Positions 1 to 9,106 are shown, counted from the stretch's first letter. The stretch is DNA of 64,000 bases from G051903925 sp051903925 (GCF_051903925.1 NZ_CP173678.1:124001-188000); one strand, 5' to 3'. Program-made: numbers and translations. Notes: generated from the letters alone by a model not told the origin.

Positions 1-223
1 CCGCCCGGATGACCCGTGCTGGGCGACACGCGACATAGGACCATCGGCTGCGCGCATCGCCGCTCTGACCGTCCCAAGGCGCCGCACTGTCCAGCAGCAC
101 GGCGTGCGCCTCCCCCGCCACCGCGGCAAATGCCGCCAGCGGCTCCCGCCAGGCCAGCGGCCGCACGCACAAGGCGCCTTGCGCAGACGCGAGTAGGCGG
201 GAAGGCGGCACGGCAAGCGGCAT
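1..223 (-). CDS. pabB: aminodeoxychorismate synthase component I, N-terminal fragment
   Basis: An ATG at 223 on the minus strand opens 74 codons that run off the left edge without a stop, so only the N-terminus is present. The segments LLDSA (residues 43-47) and RWSYVACRP (60-68) are the typical opening of chorismate-binding PabB/TrpE-type enzymes, where the family has LDSA followed by RWSYV. A GAGGG ribosome-binding site lies five bases before the ATG. PabB makes aminodeoxychorismate for folate from chorismate and glutamine-derived ammonia. The catalytic domain lies outside the window, so separation from TrpE rests on this N-terminal pattern alone. Confidence 0.7.
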   Translation of the reverse strand, partial: MPLAVPPSRLLASAQGALCVRPLAWREPLAAFAAVAGEAHAVLLDSAAPWDGQSGDARSRWSYVACRPARVIRA

Positions 224-328
224 GGCAACCCTCATAGGACGCCGCCCCGCCCCGCGCCAGGGTGAAGGTTCGGGGCGCAGGCCCGCGCTTTTGCTTTACG
301 CTTGCCGCGATCCCGAACCGGAGCCGCC

Positions 329-874
329 ATGCCGACCAACACTGATCCCACAAGCGTCGTCGCGTTCTGGCGGGAGGCGGGGCCGGAGCGTTGGTTCGCG
401 AAGGATGACGCGTTCGATGCGGACTTCCGCCAGCGCTTCATGGACCTGCATCTGGCCGTGGCGGCCCGGGCGCATGACGACTGGCTGGCGACGGCGGAGG
501 GGGCGCTGGCGCTGGTCATCCTGACCGATCAGTTCCCACGCAACTGCTTCCGCGGCACCGCGCACATGTACACGACCGATCCTCTGGCCCGCCTGTACGC
601 ACGCGAGGCCCTCGACCGTGGCTACAAGGCCCAGGTCGATCCCGCGTTGCAGCAGTTCCTGTGCCTGCCCTTCGAGCATTCGGAAGACCTGGCCGACCAG
701 GACCATTCCGTCGCCCTGCACATGGGCCTGGGCGAGGAAGCAGAGCGCTATGCCGCCCACCACCGCGACATCATCCGGAGATTCGGCCGCTTCCCCCACC
801 GCAACGCGATCCTGGGCCGGACCAGTACGGCCGAGGAACAGGCCTTCCTCGACGCTGGCGGGTTCAACGGCTGA
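329..874 (+). CDS. DUF924 family protein
   Basis: This 181-residue protein has the DUF924 signature throughout: VVAFWREAGPERWF near the N-terminus, LILTDQFPRN-like ALVILTDQFPRNCFRG in the middle, then FLCLPFEHSED and a final RFGRFPHRNAILGR. DUF924 proteins are small, soluble and all-helical, and they resemble TPR folds. No reaction is established for the family. An ATG nine codons upstream (302) is in frame, but 329 gives the usual family start. The gene is divergent from pabB, with about 105 bases between the two start codons, and sits alone. Confidence 0.85.
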   Translation: MPTNTDPTSVVAFWREAGPERWFAKDDAFDADFRQRFMDLHLAVAARAHDDWLATAEGALALVILTDQFPRNCFRGTAHMYTTDPLARLYAREALDRGYKAQVDPALQQFLCLPFEHSEDLADQDHSVALHMGLGEEAERYAAHHRDIIRRFGRFPHRNAILGRTSTAEEQAFLDAGGFNG

Positions 875-889
875 CCGTCACGGCCAGAA

Positions 890-1162
890 TCAAGGCCGGC
901 GCCGCGCGGCGTGCATGACCCTGAGGATACGGACGGTGTCCGCAACGACCATGTAGATCAGGATGTAGTTTCTCTCCGCCACAAACTCTCGCGTGCGGTC
1001 ACGTCGTCCTGGCCGCCCTAGAAACGGATAGGCTTCAAGATGAGCTGCTGTCTGAGCAAGGCGCTCGTCGAGAGCCAAGGCCGCTGCGGGATTGTCTACC
1101 TCGATATAGCTGCGGATTCGCTTTCGATCACGATTGGCTGCCGGTGTCCAAAGCAGCTTCAC
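890..1162 (-). CDS. ParE/RelE-family toxin
   Basis: This is a 90-residue basic protein with the compact ParE/RelE layout: LLWTPAANRDRKRI at the start, then a helical AALALDERLAQTAAHLEAYPFLGRPG segment (split here only for description), and a C-terminal beta region with YILIYMV and VRILRVMHAARR. Such toxins poison gyrase (ParE) or cleave mRNA on the ribosome (RelE). The sequence looks closer to ParE, but the target cannot be settled by eye. It starts with GTG and overlaps the upstream antitoxin gene by 35 bases, which suggests translational coupling. Confidence 0.8.
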   Translation of the reverse strand: MKLLWTPAANRDRKRIRSYIEVDNPAAALALDERLAQTAAHLEAYPFLGRPGRRDRTREFVAERNYILIYMVVADTVRILRVMHAARRRP

Positions 1163-1457
1163 CCTGCCGACTCGGCCTTGCGGACCAGCTTGCTCTTACT
1201 TCGGCGCGCCAGGCAGCCGCTTCAGCCTCCACCTCCTCGTGGGAGATCAGCAGGCCTGCATCGGCCTCGTCCAGGCCGATCTGGACCTGCTCGCGGAACC
1301 AGGCGTCGTATTCAGGGTCGCTTGGCGGCTGCTCCACCACCTCGCGCATGAACTCCTGGATCAAGTCCTCGATCGAGCGACCCTGAGCGCGCGCGGTCTC
1401 CTCGAAGGCCGCCATCAGGTCGGCGTCAACGCGGAAAGTGAATGTCGTCTCGCCCAT
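1128..1457 (-). CDS. antitoxin of the ParE-like pair, ribbon-helix-helix type
   Basis: The 109-residue product begins TFTFRVDADLMAAFEETA, a ribbon-helix-helix DNA-binding pattern (beta strand, then two helices), followed by an acidic tail with ISHEEVEAEAAAW. This tail is typical of RelB/ParD-like antitoxins that wrap around their toxin. It precedes and overlaps the toxin gene, as in most type II modules, and probably represses the shared promoter. The start at 1457 (MGETTF) fits the family; an in-frame start 14 codons earlier at 1499 would add an unlikely Cys/Pro-rich leader. The last 20 or so residues are encoded within the toxin overlap and may be dispensable. Confidence 0.75.
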   Translation of the reverse strand: MGETTFTFRVDADLMAAFEETARAQGRSIEDLIQEFMREVVEQPPSDPEYDAWFREQVQIGLDEADAGLLISHEEVEAEAAAWRAEVRASWSARPSRQGEAALDTGSQS

Positions 1458-1590
1458 CACGGCACCGCAACAGGGTTGTGGAAGGGGGCAGCCTAGCACG
1501 GTCCCGCGCCCGTGGCTGGACCGGCGGGCGATTGCGGCCTATAAACCGCCGGATGCGCGGATTGCTGCCCCCAGGCACCCGAATTATGCG

Positions 1591-1614
1591 CCCGGCCTTC
1601 ATCTGAGGGCCGGG
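1591..1614 (+). other. hairpin in the ileS leader
   Basis: CCCGGCC (1591-1597) and GGCCGGG (1608-1614) form a seven-pair GC stem with a ten-base loop, ending 77 bases before the ileS ATG. There is no U-run, and no upstream co-directional gene needs terminating, so it may be a leader structure or chance in GC-rich DNA. No T-box features were seen. The rest of the divergent spacer 1458-1691 shows nothing else recognisable. Confidence 0.25.
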
Positions 1615-1691
1615 TCAGCCTTGTCACGCCCGGTCGCGCTCGGCGCGGCCCCTGTCAATCCGCCCAATACGGGTTCTCCCTTCCGCTCGCC

Positions 1692-4553
1692 ATGACGAAC
1701 GACACTCCCGCCCGCGACTACAAGTCGACGCTGTCCTTGCCCGAAACCGCCTTTCCGATGAAGGCGGGCCTGCCCAAGCTTGAGCCGGCGTTGCTGCAGC
1801 GCTGGGCCGAAGCCGACCTTGAGGGGCAGCGCCGCGCCACCTCCGCCGGCCGGCCGCGCTTCACCTTTCACGACGGCCCGCCTTATGCCAACGGCAACAT
1901 CCACATCGGCACGGCGCTGAACAAGATCCTGAAGGACCTCGTCTGCCGCACCCAGTTCATGCTGGGCAAGCAGGCCGTCTATGTCCCCGGTTGGGACTGC
2001 CACGGCCTGCCCATCGAGTGGAAGATCGAGGAACAGTTCAGGAAGGACGGCAAGGACAAGGCCGCCGTTCCCATCGTCGAGTTCCGCAGGCTGTGCCGCG
2101 AGTTCGCCGAGCACTGGCTGAACGTCCAGCGGAGCGAGTTCAAGCGCCTGGGCGTGACGGGTGAGTGGGACAATCCCTACCTGACCATGGCCTTCGAAAG
2201 CGAGGCGCGGATCGTCGAGGAACTGCTGAAGTTCCTGATGAACGGTGCGCTCTATCGCGGGGCCAAGCCGGTCATGTGGTCGGTCATCGAGCAGACGGCC
2301 CTCGCTGAGGCCGAGGTCGAGTATCACGACCACACGTCCAACACGATCCACGTCAAGTTCCCGGTGGTCGAGGGGCCGGATGCGGCGCGCGGTGCCGCCA
2401 TCGTCATCTGGACCACTACGCCCTGGACGATCCCCGCCAACCGCGCCATCGCACTGGCCGAGGATGCCGAATACGTCCGCCTCCGCGTCGTGGCGGTTGG
2501 CGAAGGCAGCCTGGCACGCGCGGGCGAGGAGGTGATCGTCGCGTCGGACCGGCTGGCCGACGTCCTGCGCGACGCGCGCATCACCGAGCATGCGGTCGTC
2601 GGCCACGTGGCCGGGCGCGACCTGCTGGGCACGCGCTGTGCCCATCCGTTGCGGGCCGAGGGCTATGGCCACGACATCCCGGTCCTGGCCGGCGACTTCG
2701 TCACCATGGATACCGGCACGGGCTTCGTCCACATCGCCCCCGGCCACGGCCTGGACGACTTCGAACTGGGCCAGCGCCATGGCCTGGGCGTCACCGAGAT
2801 GGTGGGGCCGGACGGCGTCTATGTTGCCGACACGCCGCTGTTTGCGGGCAAGCGCGTGCTGAAGCCGGATGGCAAGCCGGGCAATGCCGACCCCGCCGTG
2901 ATCGACGCGCTGACCCAGGCGCATGGCCTTCTGGCGCGGGGCAAGGTGGTGCACTCCTACCCCCATTCCTGGCGGTCGAAGGCGCCGCTGATCTTCCGTG
3001 CGACGCCGCAATGGTTCATCTCCATGGAGACGACGGGCCTGCGGCAGACGGCGCTGAAGGCGATCGACGCCACGCGCTTCGTGCCGGAGCAGGGTCGTAA
3101 CCGCCTGCGTTCCATGGTCGAGAACCGGCCCGACTGGGTCATCTCGCGCCAGCGCGCCTGGGGCGTGCCCATCGCCCTGTTCGTGGACCGCCAGACGGGG
3201 GAGCCCCTGCGCGATGCGGCGGTCAACCAGCGCATCGTGGACGCCTTCCGCGAACACGGGGCGGACGCCTGGTTCACGCTGCCGCCCGCCCATTTCCTGG
3301 GCCCCGACCATGATGCCAGCCGCTTCGACAAGATCGACGACATCGTCGACGTCTGGTTCGAGTCCGGCTGCACCCATGCCTTCGTGCTGCAGGACCAGAA
3401 GGGGCAATGGGCGGACCTGGACTGGCCGGCCGACCTCTACCTCGAAGGCTCGGACCAGCATCGCGGCTGGTTCCAGTCCTCGCTGCTGGAAGCCTGCGGC
3501 ACGCGCGGCCAGGCGCCGTTCAAGGCGATCGTGACCCATGGCTTCGTCATGGACCGCGAGAAGCAGAAGATGTCCAAGTCCCTGGGCAACGTGATCTCGC
3601 CCGTGACGGTGTCGGAGCAGTTCGGCGCCGACATCCTGCGCCTGTGGGTCGGCTCGACCGACTATCGCGACGATCCCGCGATCGACAACGAGGTGCTGAA
3701 GGGCGTCTCGGACCTCTATCGCCGCATCCGCAACACGCTGCGCTACCTGCTGGCCAACCTGTCCGGCTTCACGGCCGATGAACGGGTGGCCCCGGCCGAG
3801 ATGCCGGCGCTGGAGCGCTGGGTGCTGCACCGCCTGGCCACCCTGGACGGCCAGGTGCGCGACGCCTATGCGAACTACGAGTTCCACCGCGCGTGGGAGG
3901 CGATCTTCGCCTTCGCCAATTTCGACCTGTCGGCCTTCTACTTCGACGTGCGCAAGGACGCGCTCTATTGCGATGCGGCCGGTGCCCTGCGGCGCCGCGC
4001 GGCGCGCACGGTGCTGGACCTGGTGTTCAACGCCCTGACCGCCTGGATCGCGCCGATCCTGGTGTTCACGGCCGAGGAAGCCTGGCTGGCCCGCGGCGAG
4101 GGCGAGGCGTCGGTCCATCTGCGCACCTTCCCCGAGATCCCTGCCGAATGGCTGGACCCCGCCCTGGCCACCCAGTTCCGCCGGGTTCAGGACGTGCGCA
4201 AGGTTGTGCTTGGCGCGCTGGAGATCGAGCGGCGCGAGAAGCGCATCGGCGCCAGCCTGGCGGCCCACCCGGTCGTGCACGTCGCCGACGCGGAAACGCG
4301 CCACGCCCTGGGCGGCGTGCCGCTGGAGGAGATCGCCATCGTCTCAGGCCTCGACCTTGTGGACGCGCCAGCACCGGAGGGTGCCTTCACCCTGGCCGAG
4401 GTGCCGGGCGTTGCCGTCGTCGCCCGCCTGGCCGAGGGACACAAGTGCGCCCGCTGCTGGATGGTCCTGCCCGAAGTGAGCGAGAGCCCATCGGGCGAGC
4501 TGTGCTTCCGCTGCGAGGATGCCCTGGCGGCGCAAGCCCCCAAGGCGGCCTGA
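1692..4553 (+). CDS. ileS: isoleucyl-tRNA synthetase
   Basis: This 953-residue class Ia synthetase charges tRNA-Ile with isoleucine in the cytoplasm. The HIGH signature appears as HIGT at 71-74 within PPYANGNIHIGTA, and KMSKS is intact at 626-630. The CP1 editing region contains TTTPWTIPANRA. The C-terminal zinc finger has four cysteines (C919, C922, C938, C941). Length and domain order match the bacterial type that carries the C-terminal zinc finger, as in E. coli, rather than the eukaryote-like mupirocin-resistant form. It is the first gene of a run with lspA and the DUF3035 lipoprotein, an order common in alphaproteobacteria. Confidence 0.98.
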   Translation: MTNDTPARDYKSTLSLPETAFPMKAGLPKLEPALLQRWAEADLEGQRRATSAGRPRFTFHDGPPYANGNIHIGTALNKILKDLVCRTQFMLGKQAVYVPGWDCHGLPIEWKIEEQFRKDGKDKAAVPIVEFRRLCREFAEHWLNVQRSEFKRLGVTGEWDNPYLTMAFESEARIVEELLKFLMNGALYRGAKPVMWSVIEQTALAEAEVEYHDHTSNTIHVKFPVVEGPDAARGAAIVIWTTTPWTIPANRAIALAEDAEYVRLRVVAVGEGSLARAGEEVIVASDRLADVLRDARITEHAVVGHVAGRDLLGTRCAHPLRAEGYGHDIPVLAGDFVTMDTGTGFVHIAPGHGLDDFELGQRHGLGVTEMVGPDGVYVADTPLFAGKRVLKPDGKPGNADPAVIDALTQAHGLLARGKVVHSYPHSWRSKAPLIFRATPQWFISMETTGLRQTALKAIDATRFVPEQGRNRLRSMVENRPDWVISRQRAWGVPIALFVDRQTGEPLRDAAVNQRIVDAFREHGADAWFTLPPAHFLGPDHDASRFDKIDDIVDVWFESGCTHAFVLQDQKGQWADLDWPADLYLEGSDQHRGWFQSSLLEACGTRGQAPFKAIVTHGFVMDREKQKMSKSLGNVISPVTVSEQFGADILRLWVGSTDYRDDPAIDNEVLKGVSDLYRRIRNTLRYLLANLSGFTADERVAPAEMPALERWVLHRLATLDGQVRDAYANYEFHRAWEAIFAFANFDLSAFYFDVRKDALYCDAAGALRRRAARTVLDLVFNALTAWIAPILVFTAEEAWLARGEGEASVHLRTFPEIPAEWLDPALATQFRRVQDVRKVVLGALEIERREKRIGASLAAHPVVHVADAETRHALGGVPLEEIAIVSGLDLVDAPAPEGAFTLAEVPGVAVVARLAEGHKCARCWMVLPEVSESPSGELCFRCEDALAAQAPKAA

Positions 4554-4576
4554 GGCAAGGCGTGGACGATCCCGCG

Positions 4577-5116
4577 ATGCAAGCGACCGGTGCGCCGGCG
4601 GCCCAGCGCCGCCGCGCGCGCTGGCTGGGCCTGTGGATCCTGATCGCTGCGCTGGCCCTGGACCGCGTCACCAAGGTCTGGCTGCTGGCGGAAATGGCGC
4701 GGCGCATGGGCGCACCCTGGACGATCACGCCGTTCTTCGACCTGGTCATGGTCTGGAACCGCGGCGTGTCCTTCGGCATGTTCCAGGCCGGCAGCGACGG
4801 CGAGCGCTATGTCCTGATCGCCGTGTCGCTGGCCATTTCCGCTGGGTTGGGCATCTGGCTGGCACGCACGCAGGACCGGCTGGTGGCGGCCTCGCTGGGC
4901 CTGGTCATTGGCGGGGCGGTCGGCAATGTCATCGATCGTTTCCAATGGGGGGCGGTCGCGGACTTCTTCCTTGTCCATGGCTTCGGCTATTATTTCCCCG
5001 CGTTCAACGTGGCCGACGCCGCGATCACCATCGGCGTCGTCGGACTGGTCCTTGATTCGTTTCGCCAGCACCCGCGACGGGCGCGTGGCACCCAGGAGGA
5101 TAAAGCGCATGAGTAG
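4577..5116 (+). CDS. lspA: lipoprotein signal peptidase (signal peptidase II)
   Basis: This 179-residue inner-membrane aspartyl protease removes signal peptides from diacylglyceryl-modified prolipoproteins. Four hydrophobic segments are visible. The two catalytic aspartates are D120 in GNVIDR and D147 in FNVAD. The NRGVSFG motif (61-67) is the usual family landmark. The N-terminal landmark reads DRVTK rather than the more common DQ-x-TK. The start is uncertain: an in-frame GTG at 4562 has a better-spaced GAGG (4552-4555) than the ATG at 4577. It overlaps the following lipoprotein gene by eight bases, so a processing enzyme is coupled to a likely substrate. Confidence 0.95.
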   Translation: MQATGAPAAQRRRARWLGLWILIAALALDRVTKVWLLAEMARRMGAPWTITPFFDLVMVWNRGVSFGMFQAGSDGERYVLIAVSLAISAGLGIWLARTQDRLVAASLGLVIGGAVGNVIDRFQWGAVADFFLVHGFGYYFPAFNVADAAITIGVVGLVLDSFRQHPRRARGTQEDKAHE

Positions 5117-5723
5117 CGACGCGCGAAACGCAGCCCTTCGCCCCGTCTGGGCGGTCGCGGGCGCGCTGGTCCTGGCGGCCGGCCTGTCCGGCTGCAACAC
5201 GGTCAAGGAACAGTTCGGCTTCGGCAAGCAGGCCCCCGACGAGTTCGCGGTGGTCGCCAACCAGCCGCTGACCATCCCGCCCGACTTTACCCTGCGCCCG
5301 CCTGAGCCCGGTGCCCCGCGTCCGCAGGAAATCCAGCCCGGCCGCCAGGCGAGCCTCGCCATGTTCGGTCAGCCGATCGTCGGCACGACCGATGCCGGCC
5401 TGCCGCCGCCCGTCGGCTTCGGCACCGGCTCCGCCCCGACCGCGGGCGAGGCCGCCCTGCTGGGCGCCGCCAACGCAACCGACGTCGACCCGTCGATCCG
5501 CAACACCGTCAACCGCGAGGGCGCGCAGCTGGCCGAAAAGAGCCAGTCCTTCATGGACGACGTGCTGTTCTGGCGCGATCCGCAGTCGCCCGACGTGACT
5601 GTCGACGCAGCCGCCGAGCAGGCACGGCTGCGCGCCAATGCGGGCGCTGGCCTGCCGCCGACGCAGGGCGAGACGCCCCAGAACGTGCCGCGCCAGCAGG
5701 CCCCGCTGGAAGGGATTTTCTGA
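5109..5723 (+). CDS. DUF3035 outer-membrane lipoprotein (BamF-like)
   Basis: The 204-residue product has a lipoprotein signal peptide ending in the lipobox LSGC, with the acylated Cys at position 29. The mature part contains PDEFAVVANQPLTIPPDF and RPPEPGAPRPQE, the conserved opening of DUF3035, followed by a Pro/Ala-rich tail. In alphaproteobacteria this family is found downstream of lspA and has been linked to the beta-barrel assembly machinery as a BamF-type accessory lipoprotein. I recall that link from the literature and have not tested it here. The start overlaps lspA (ATG inside its last codons), so the two are translated from one transcript. Confidence 0.8.
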   Translation: MSSDARNAALRPVWAVAGALVLAAGLSGCNTVKEQFGFGKQAPDEFAVVANQPLTIPPDFTLRPPEPGAPRPQEIQPGRQASLAMFGQPIVGTTDAGLPPPVGFGTGSAPTAGEAALLGAANATDVDPSIRNTVNREGAQLAEKSQSFMDDVLFWRDPQSPDVTVDAAAEQARLRANAGAGLPPTQGETPQNVPRQQAPLEGIF

Positions 5724-5841
5724 CGCCAGGACCGGGGCGCGGCAACCCTGCGCTCCGCTTCCTCTTCCTGCGCCTCCCGGTTTGACCCGAGCAGGAACTG
5801 GGAGCCTGGATGGAGATTGAGAAGGCGCCCATGAATACCCG

Positions 5842-5921
5842 CTCATTCCCGCGAAAGCGGGAATCCAGGGCCACCGGCGCTGTCCTTGCGGCCCCTGGAT
5901 CCCCGCTTCCGCGGGGATGAG
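5842..5921. repeat. paired palindromic repeat (ATTCCCGC family)
   Basis: The left unit contains TTCCCGC-GAAA-GCGGGAA and the right unit TCCCCGC-TTCC-GCGGGGA. The two units are also inverted copies of one another (CTCATTCCC...CCAGGG against CCCCTGGA...GGGATGAG), so the element can fold either as two small hairpins or as one long stem. This is the architecture of REP/BIME-type intergenic elements. It sits between the DUF3035 gene and pgi, in a 262-base spacer with no gene. Confidence 0.75.
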
Positions 5922-5985
5922 CGACGGTGTCGAACGCGCTCAGCCGCCGCACAACGAGGCGCACCAACAGGGTGGACGATCCAGA

Positions 5986-7230
5986 ATGACCTTCGCGCAG
6001 AGCTTCCTGAACGCCAGTCCCGATCCCGCGCTTCTGGAGCGCTGCGCCGTCCGGCTGAAGGCGCTCGCCGGCGAGACTTGGCCGCACTTCACGCTGCCGC
6101 GGCAGTCGGCCGACCTGGTGGCTGCCCGCCCGATCGTCGAGAAGCTGCTGAACAACACGACCGACGTCGTGCTGCTGGGCACGGGGGGCTCGGCGCTGGG
6201 GGCGGCGACCCTGGCGGCCCTGGTCCAGGGTCCGCTGCACCAGCCGCAGGGCAGGCCCCGCCTGCACGTCGCCGACAACCTGGACGGCGCCAGCTTCACG
6301 GCGCTGCTGGGCGCGCTCGACCTGCGCACCACGCGGTTCCTGGTCGTCTCGAAGTCGGGCAGCACGGCCGAGACGATGAGCCAGTTCCTGGCCGCCATTG
6401 CCGCCCTGAACGCGGCTGGCGGGGGCAAGTACCTGAAGCACCATTTTCTGGTCATCACCGAGCCCAAGGACAACGTGCTGCGCCGCCTGGCGACGCACTA
6501 CGACCTGCCCGTGCTCGACCATGACCCGGACCTGGGCGGGCGCTATTCGGTGCTCTCCCTGGTGGGCTTGGTGCCGGGGCTTGTCCTGGGCCTGGACGTC
6601 GATGCGGTGCGCCGCGGTGCGGCAGGCGTCCTGGACCAGGCATTCCATGCCCCCGTGGTCGAGGTGCCGGCAGCGCTGGGGGCAGCGGTCGCCGTCGGCC
6701 TGGCCCACCGGGGCATCACCCAGAACGTCATGTTCGGCTATGGCGACCGCTTCGCCCTGCTGACCGCCTGGTGGCGCCAGCTCTGGGCCGAAAGCCTGGG
6801 CAAGCAGGGCAAGGGCCTGACCCCGGTCCCGGCCTTGGGTCCGGTCGACCAGCACAGCCAGCTGCAGCTGTTCCTGGATGGGCCGAAGGACAAGCTCTAC
6901 CTGATCCTGTCGGCCGACACGACGGCCGAAGGGCCGGAGATCCCGGCCGACCTGGCCAGCGATCCGGCGCTTGCCTGGCTGGCGGGCAAGCGGGTGGGCC
7001 AGCTGGTCGCGGCCCAGGTGCGCGCCACGACCGACGCGCTGGCCAATCGCGGCCATGCGATCCGCCGCATCGCCCTCCCCCGCCTGGACGAGGAGACGCT
7101 GGGGGCGCTGTTCATGAGCTTCATGCTGGAGACGATCCTGGCCGCCGACCTGCTGGGCGTCGATCCGTTCGACCAGCCGGCGGTGGAAGAGAGCAAGATC
7201 CTGGCGCGACAATACCTGGCCGAGACCTGA
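5986..7230 (+). CDS. pgi: glucose-6-phosphate isomerase
   Basis: The 414-residue product interconverts glucose-6-phosphate and fructose-6-phosphate in the cytoplasm. The SIS-fold phosphate-binding motif SKSGSTAET is at 122-130, the PGI signature GGRYSVLS is at 184-191, and the second signature region reads QHSQLQLFLDGPKDK. At about 415 residues it is the shorter form found in many alphaproteobacteria, against about 550 in E. coli. An in-frame ATG at 5917 lies inside the upstream palindromic repeat and would add 23 unconserved residues, so MTFAQSF at 5986 is preferred. mutL follows after 21 bases, so they are probably co-transcribed. Confidence 0.93.
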   Translation: MTFAQSFLNASPDPALLERCAVRLKALAGETWPHFTLPRQSADLVAARPIVEKLLNNTTDVVLLGTGGSALGAATLAALVQGPLHQPQGRPRLHVADNLDGASFTALLGALDLRTTRFLVVSKSGSTAETMSQFLAAIAALNAAGGGKYLKHHFLVITEPKDNVLRRLATHYDLPVLDHDPDLGGRYSVLSLVGLVPGLVLGLDVDAVRRGAAGVLDQAFHAPVVEVPAALGAAVAVGLAHRGITQNVMFGYGDRFALLTAWWRQLWAESLGKQGKGLTPVPALGPVDQHSQLQLFLDGPKDKLYLILSADTTAEGPEIPADLASDPALAWLAGKRVGQLVAAQVRATTDALANRGHAIRRIALPRLDEETLGALFMSFMLETILAADLLGVDPFDQPAVEESKILARQYLAET

Positions 7231-7251
7231 TTCTCTTGTTGGAGTGCCCCC

Positions 7252-9075
7252 GTGCCGATCCGCCGCCTGCCTGAAAGCACGGTCAATCGGATCGCCGCGG
7301 GCGAGGTGATCGAGCGGCCGGCCAGCGCGCTCAAGGAACTGGTCGAGAACGCGATCGACGCCGGCGCCACGCAGATCGACATCAGCCTGGAAGGCGGCGG
7401 CCGCGACCTGGTCCTGGTCAGCGACGACGGTATCGGCATGAGCCCCGCGGACCTGGAACTGGCGATCGAGCGCCACGCCACGTCCAAGCTGCCCGGCGAC
7501 CGGCTGGAGGACATCGCCACCCTGGGCTTCCGGGGGGAGGCGCTGCCCTCCATCGGCTCGGTCGCCCGGCTCTCGCTCACCTCCCGCGCGAAAGGGTCGG
7601 ACGACGCCTGGACCATCGCGGTCGAGGGCGGGCAAGTCGGCCCCGTGGCGCCGGCGGCGCACGGCAGGGGCACGCGGGTGGAGGTGCGGGACCTGTTCTT
7701 TGCCACCCCCGCCCGGCTGAAGTTCCTGAAGGCGGAGCGGACGGAAGCGCAGGCCGCCCTCGACATCGTGCGGCGCCTGGCCATGGCACGGCCGGCAATC
7801 GGCTTCCACGTCAGCGACAATGGCCGGTCGTCCCTGCGTGTGCAGCCGCGGCCCGCCCTGCTGGGCGAGGGGCCGCAGGAGGCGCTGGGCGCGCGCCTGG
7901 CTGACCTGCTGGGCCGCGAGTTCCTGGCCAATGCGCTGCCCATCAGTGCCGCGCGGGAGGGGATCGTCCTGTCGGGCTATGCGGGCCTGCCCACCTTCTC
8001 GCGCGGCAATGCGCTGAACCAGCACCTGTTCGTGAACGGCCGCCCGGTCAGGGACAAGCTGCTGGTGGGGGCCGTGCGGGGTGCCTATGCCGACGTCCTG
8101 GCGCGCGACCGACACCCCCAGTTGGCCCTGTTCCTGGAACTGGACGGCCATGCCGTCGACGTCAACGTCCATCCCGCCAAGGCGGAAGTGCGCTTCCGCG
8201 ATCCAGGCCTGGTGCGCGGCCTGATCGTCTCGGCCCTGCGCCACGCTTTGGCGGCGGCGGGGCACCGGGCAGCGACCACGGTATCGCTGGCGGCCCTCGG
8301 CGCCTTCCGCCCGGAGCCGGCGGCCGTGCTGCCGTTCCGCGGGCCTGCCCCATCGTGGAACCCGCCGCGGCCCGGGCCCGCCCTGCGCGAGCAGGCGGCC
8401 GCCTTCCAGGCGCCGCTGCCGTCAGGCGCGGGCCAGGCCGTGGCCGAACTGCCCGCCCGCGCGGAGGACGCGGAGCAGGGCTTCGACCCGCGCGACCTGC
8501 CTTTGGGTGCGGCCCGGGCGCAGCTGCACGCAACCTACATCCTGGCCGAGACGCGCGACGGCCTGGTCCTGGTCGACCAGCATGCCGCGCACGAGCGTCT
8601 GGTCCTGGAGAAGATGCGGGCCCAGCTGGCCGGCAGCGGCGTGGCACGCCAGCCCCTGCTGATCCCCGAGGTGGTCGAGCTGGACCCCGCCGATGTCGAA
8701 CGCCTGGGCGCCCGCGCGGACGAATTCGTCGAGCTGGGCCTGATCCTGGAGGGCTTCGGCCCCGGCGCCGTCCTGGTGCGGGAGGTGCCGGCCCTGCTGG
8801 CCCAGGGCAACATCAAGGACCTGGTGCGCGACCTGGCCGACGACCTGGCCGCCCACGACGAGGGCCTGGCCCTGAAGGAGCGGCTGGACGCCGTGTGTGG
8901 CACCATCGCCTGCCACCACAGCGTCCGCGCCGGCCGCAGGCTCTCGGTGCCCGAGATGAACCACCTCCTGCGCGAGATGGAGGCGACGCCTCTCAGCGGC
9001 CAGTGCAACCACGGCCGCCCGACCTATGTCGCCCTGGACCGCAGCGCCATCGAACGCCTGTTCGGGCGGAAGTGA
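7252..9075 (+). CDS. mutL: DNA mismatch repair protein MutL
   Basis: The 607-residue product starts with GTG behind GGAG (7241-7244). The N-terminal GHKL ATPase shows IAAGEVIERPASALKELVEN and the FRGEALPSI loop. The C-terminal dimerisation domain carries the metal-binding endonuclease motif DQHAAHERLVLE, starting at D442 and matching DQHA-x2-E-x4-E. The companion motifs ACHHSVRAG (C554) and CNHGRP (C585) are also intact. This indicates a nicking MutL of the kind used where no MutH/Dam strand marking exists. A variable Pro/Ala-rich linker joins the two halves at about 340-410. Confidence 0.97.
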   Translation: MPIRRLPESTVNRIAAGEVIERPASALKELVENAIDAGATQIDISLEGGGRDLVLVSDDGIGMSPADLELAIERHATSKLPGDRLEDIATLGFRGEALPSIGSVARLSLTSRAKGSDDAWTIAVEGGQVGPVAPAAHGRGTRVEVRDLFFATPARLKFLKAERTEAQAALDIVRRLAMARPAIGFHVSDNGRSSLRVQPRPALLGEGPQEALGARLADLLGREFLANALPISAAREGIVLSGYAGLPTFSRGNALNQHLFVNGRPVRDKLLVGAVRGAYADVLARDRHPQLALFLELDGHAVDVNVHPAKAEVRFRDPGLVRGLIVSALRHALAAAGHRAATTVSLAALGAFRPEPAAVLPFRGPAPSWNPPRPGPALREQAAAFQAPLPSGAGQAVAELPARAEDAEQGFDPRDLPLGAARAQLHATYILAETRDGLVLVDQHAAHERLVLEKMRAQLAGSGVARQPLLIPEVVELDPADVERLGARADEFVELGLILEGFGPGAVLVREVPALLAQGNIKDLVRDLADDLAAHDEGLALKERLDAVCGTIACHHSVRAGRRLSVPEMNHLLREMEATPLSGQCNHGRPTYVALDRSAIERLFGRK

Positions 9076-9106
9076 TGCGCTCGCTGTACCCGGGGCTCAT
9101 CCGAAA

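Noticed and set aside
1458..1691. T-box riboswitch before ileS
   Set aside because: No specifier loop, no T-box sequence and no antiterminator were found; T-boxes are not expected in alphaproteobacteria.
1599..4304. Long open frame of about 900 codons on the minus strand, opposite ileS
   Set aside because: It is a mirror of a clearly conserved gene in GC-rich DNA, has no ribosome site and encodes low-complexity Arg/Gly/Ala/Asp-rich sequence.
5551..8265. Long minus-strand frame opposite the DUF3035 gene, pgi and mutL
   Set aside because: It spans three real genes and a repeat element and shows no domain pattern.
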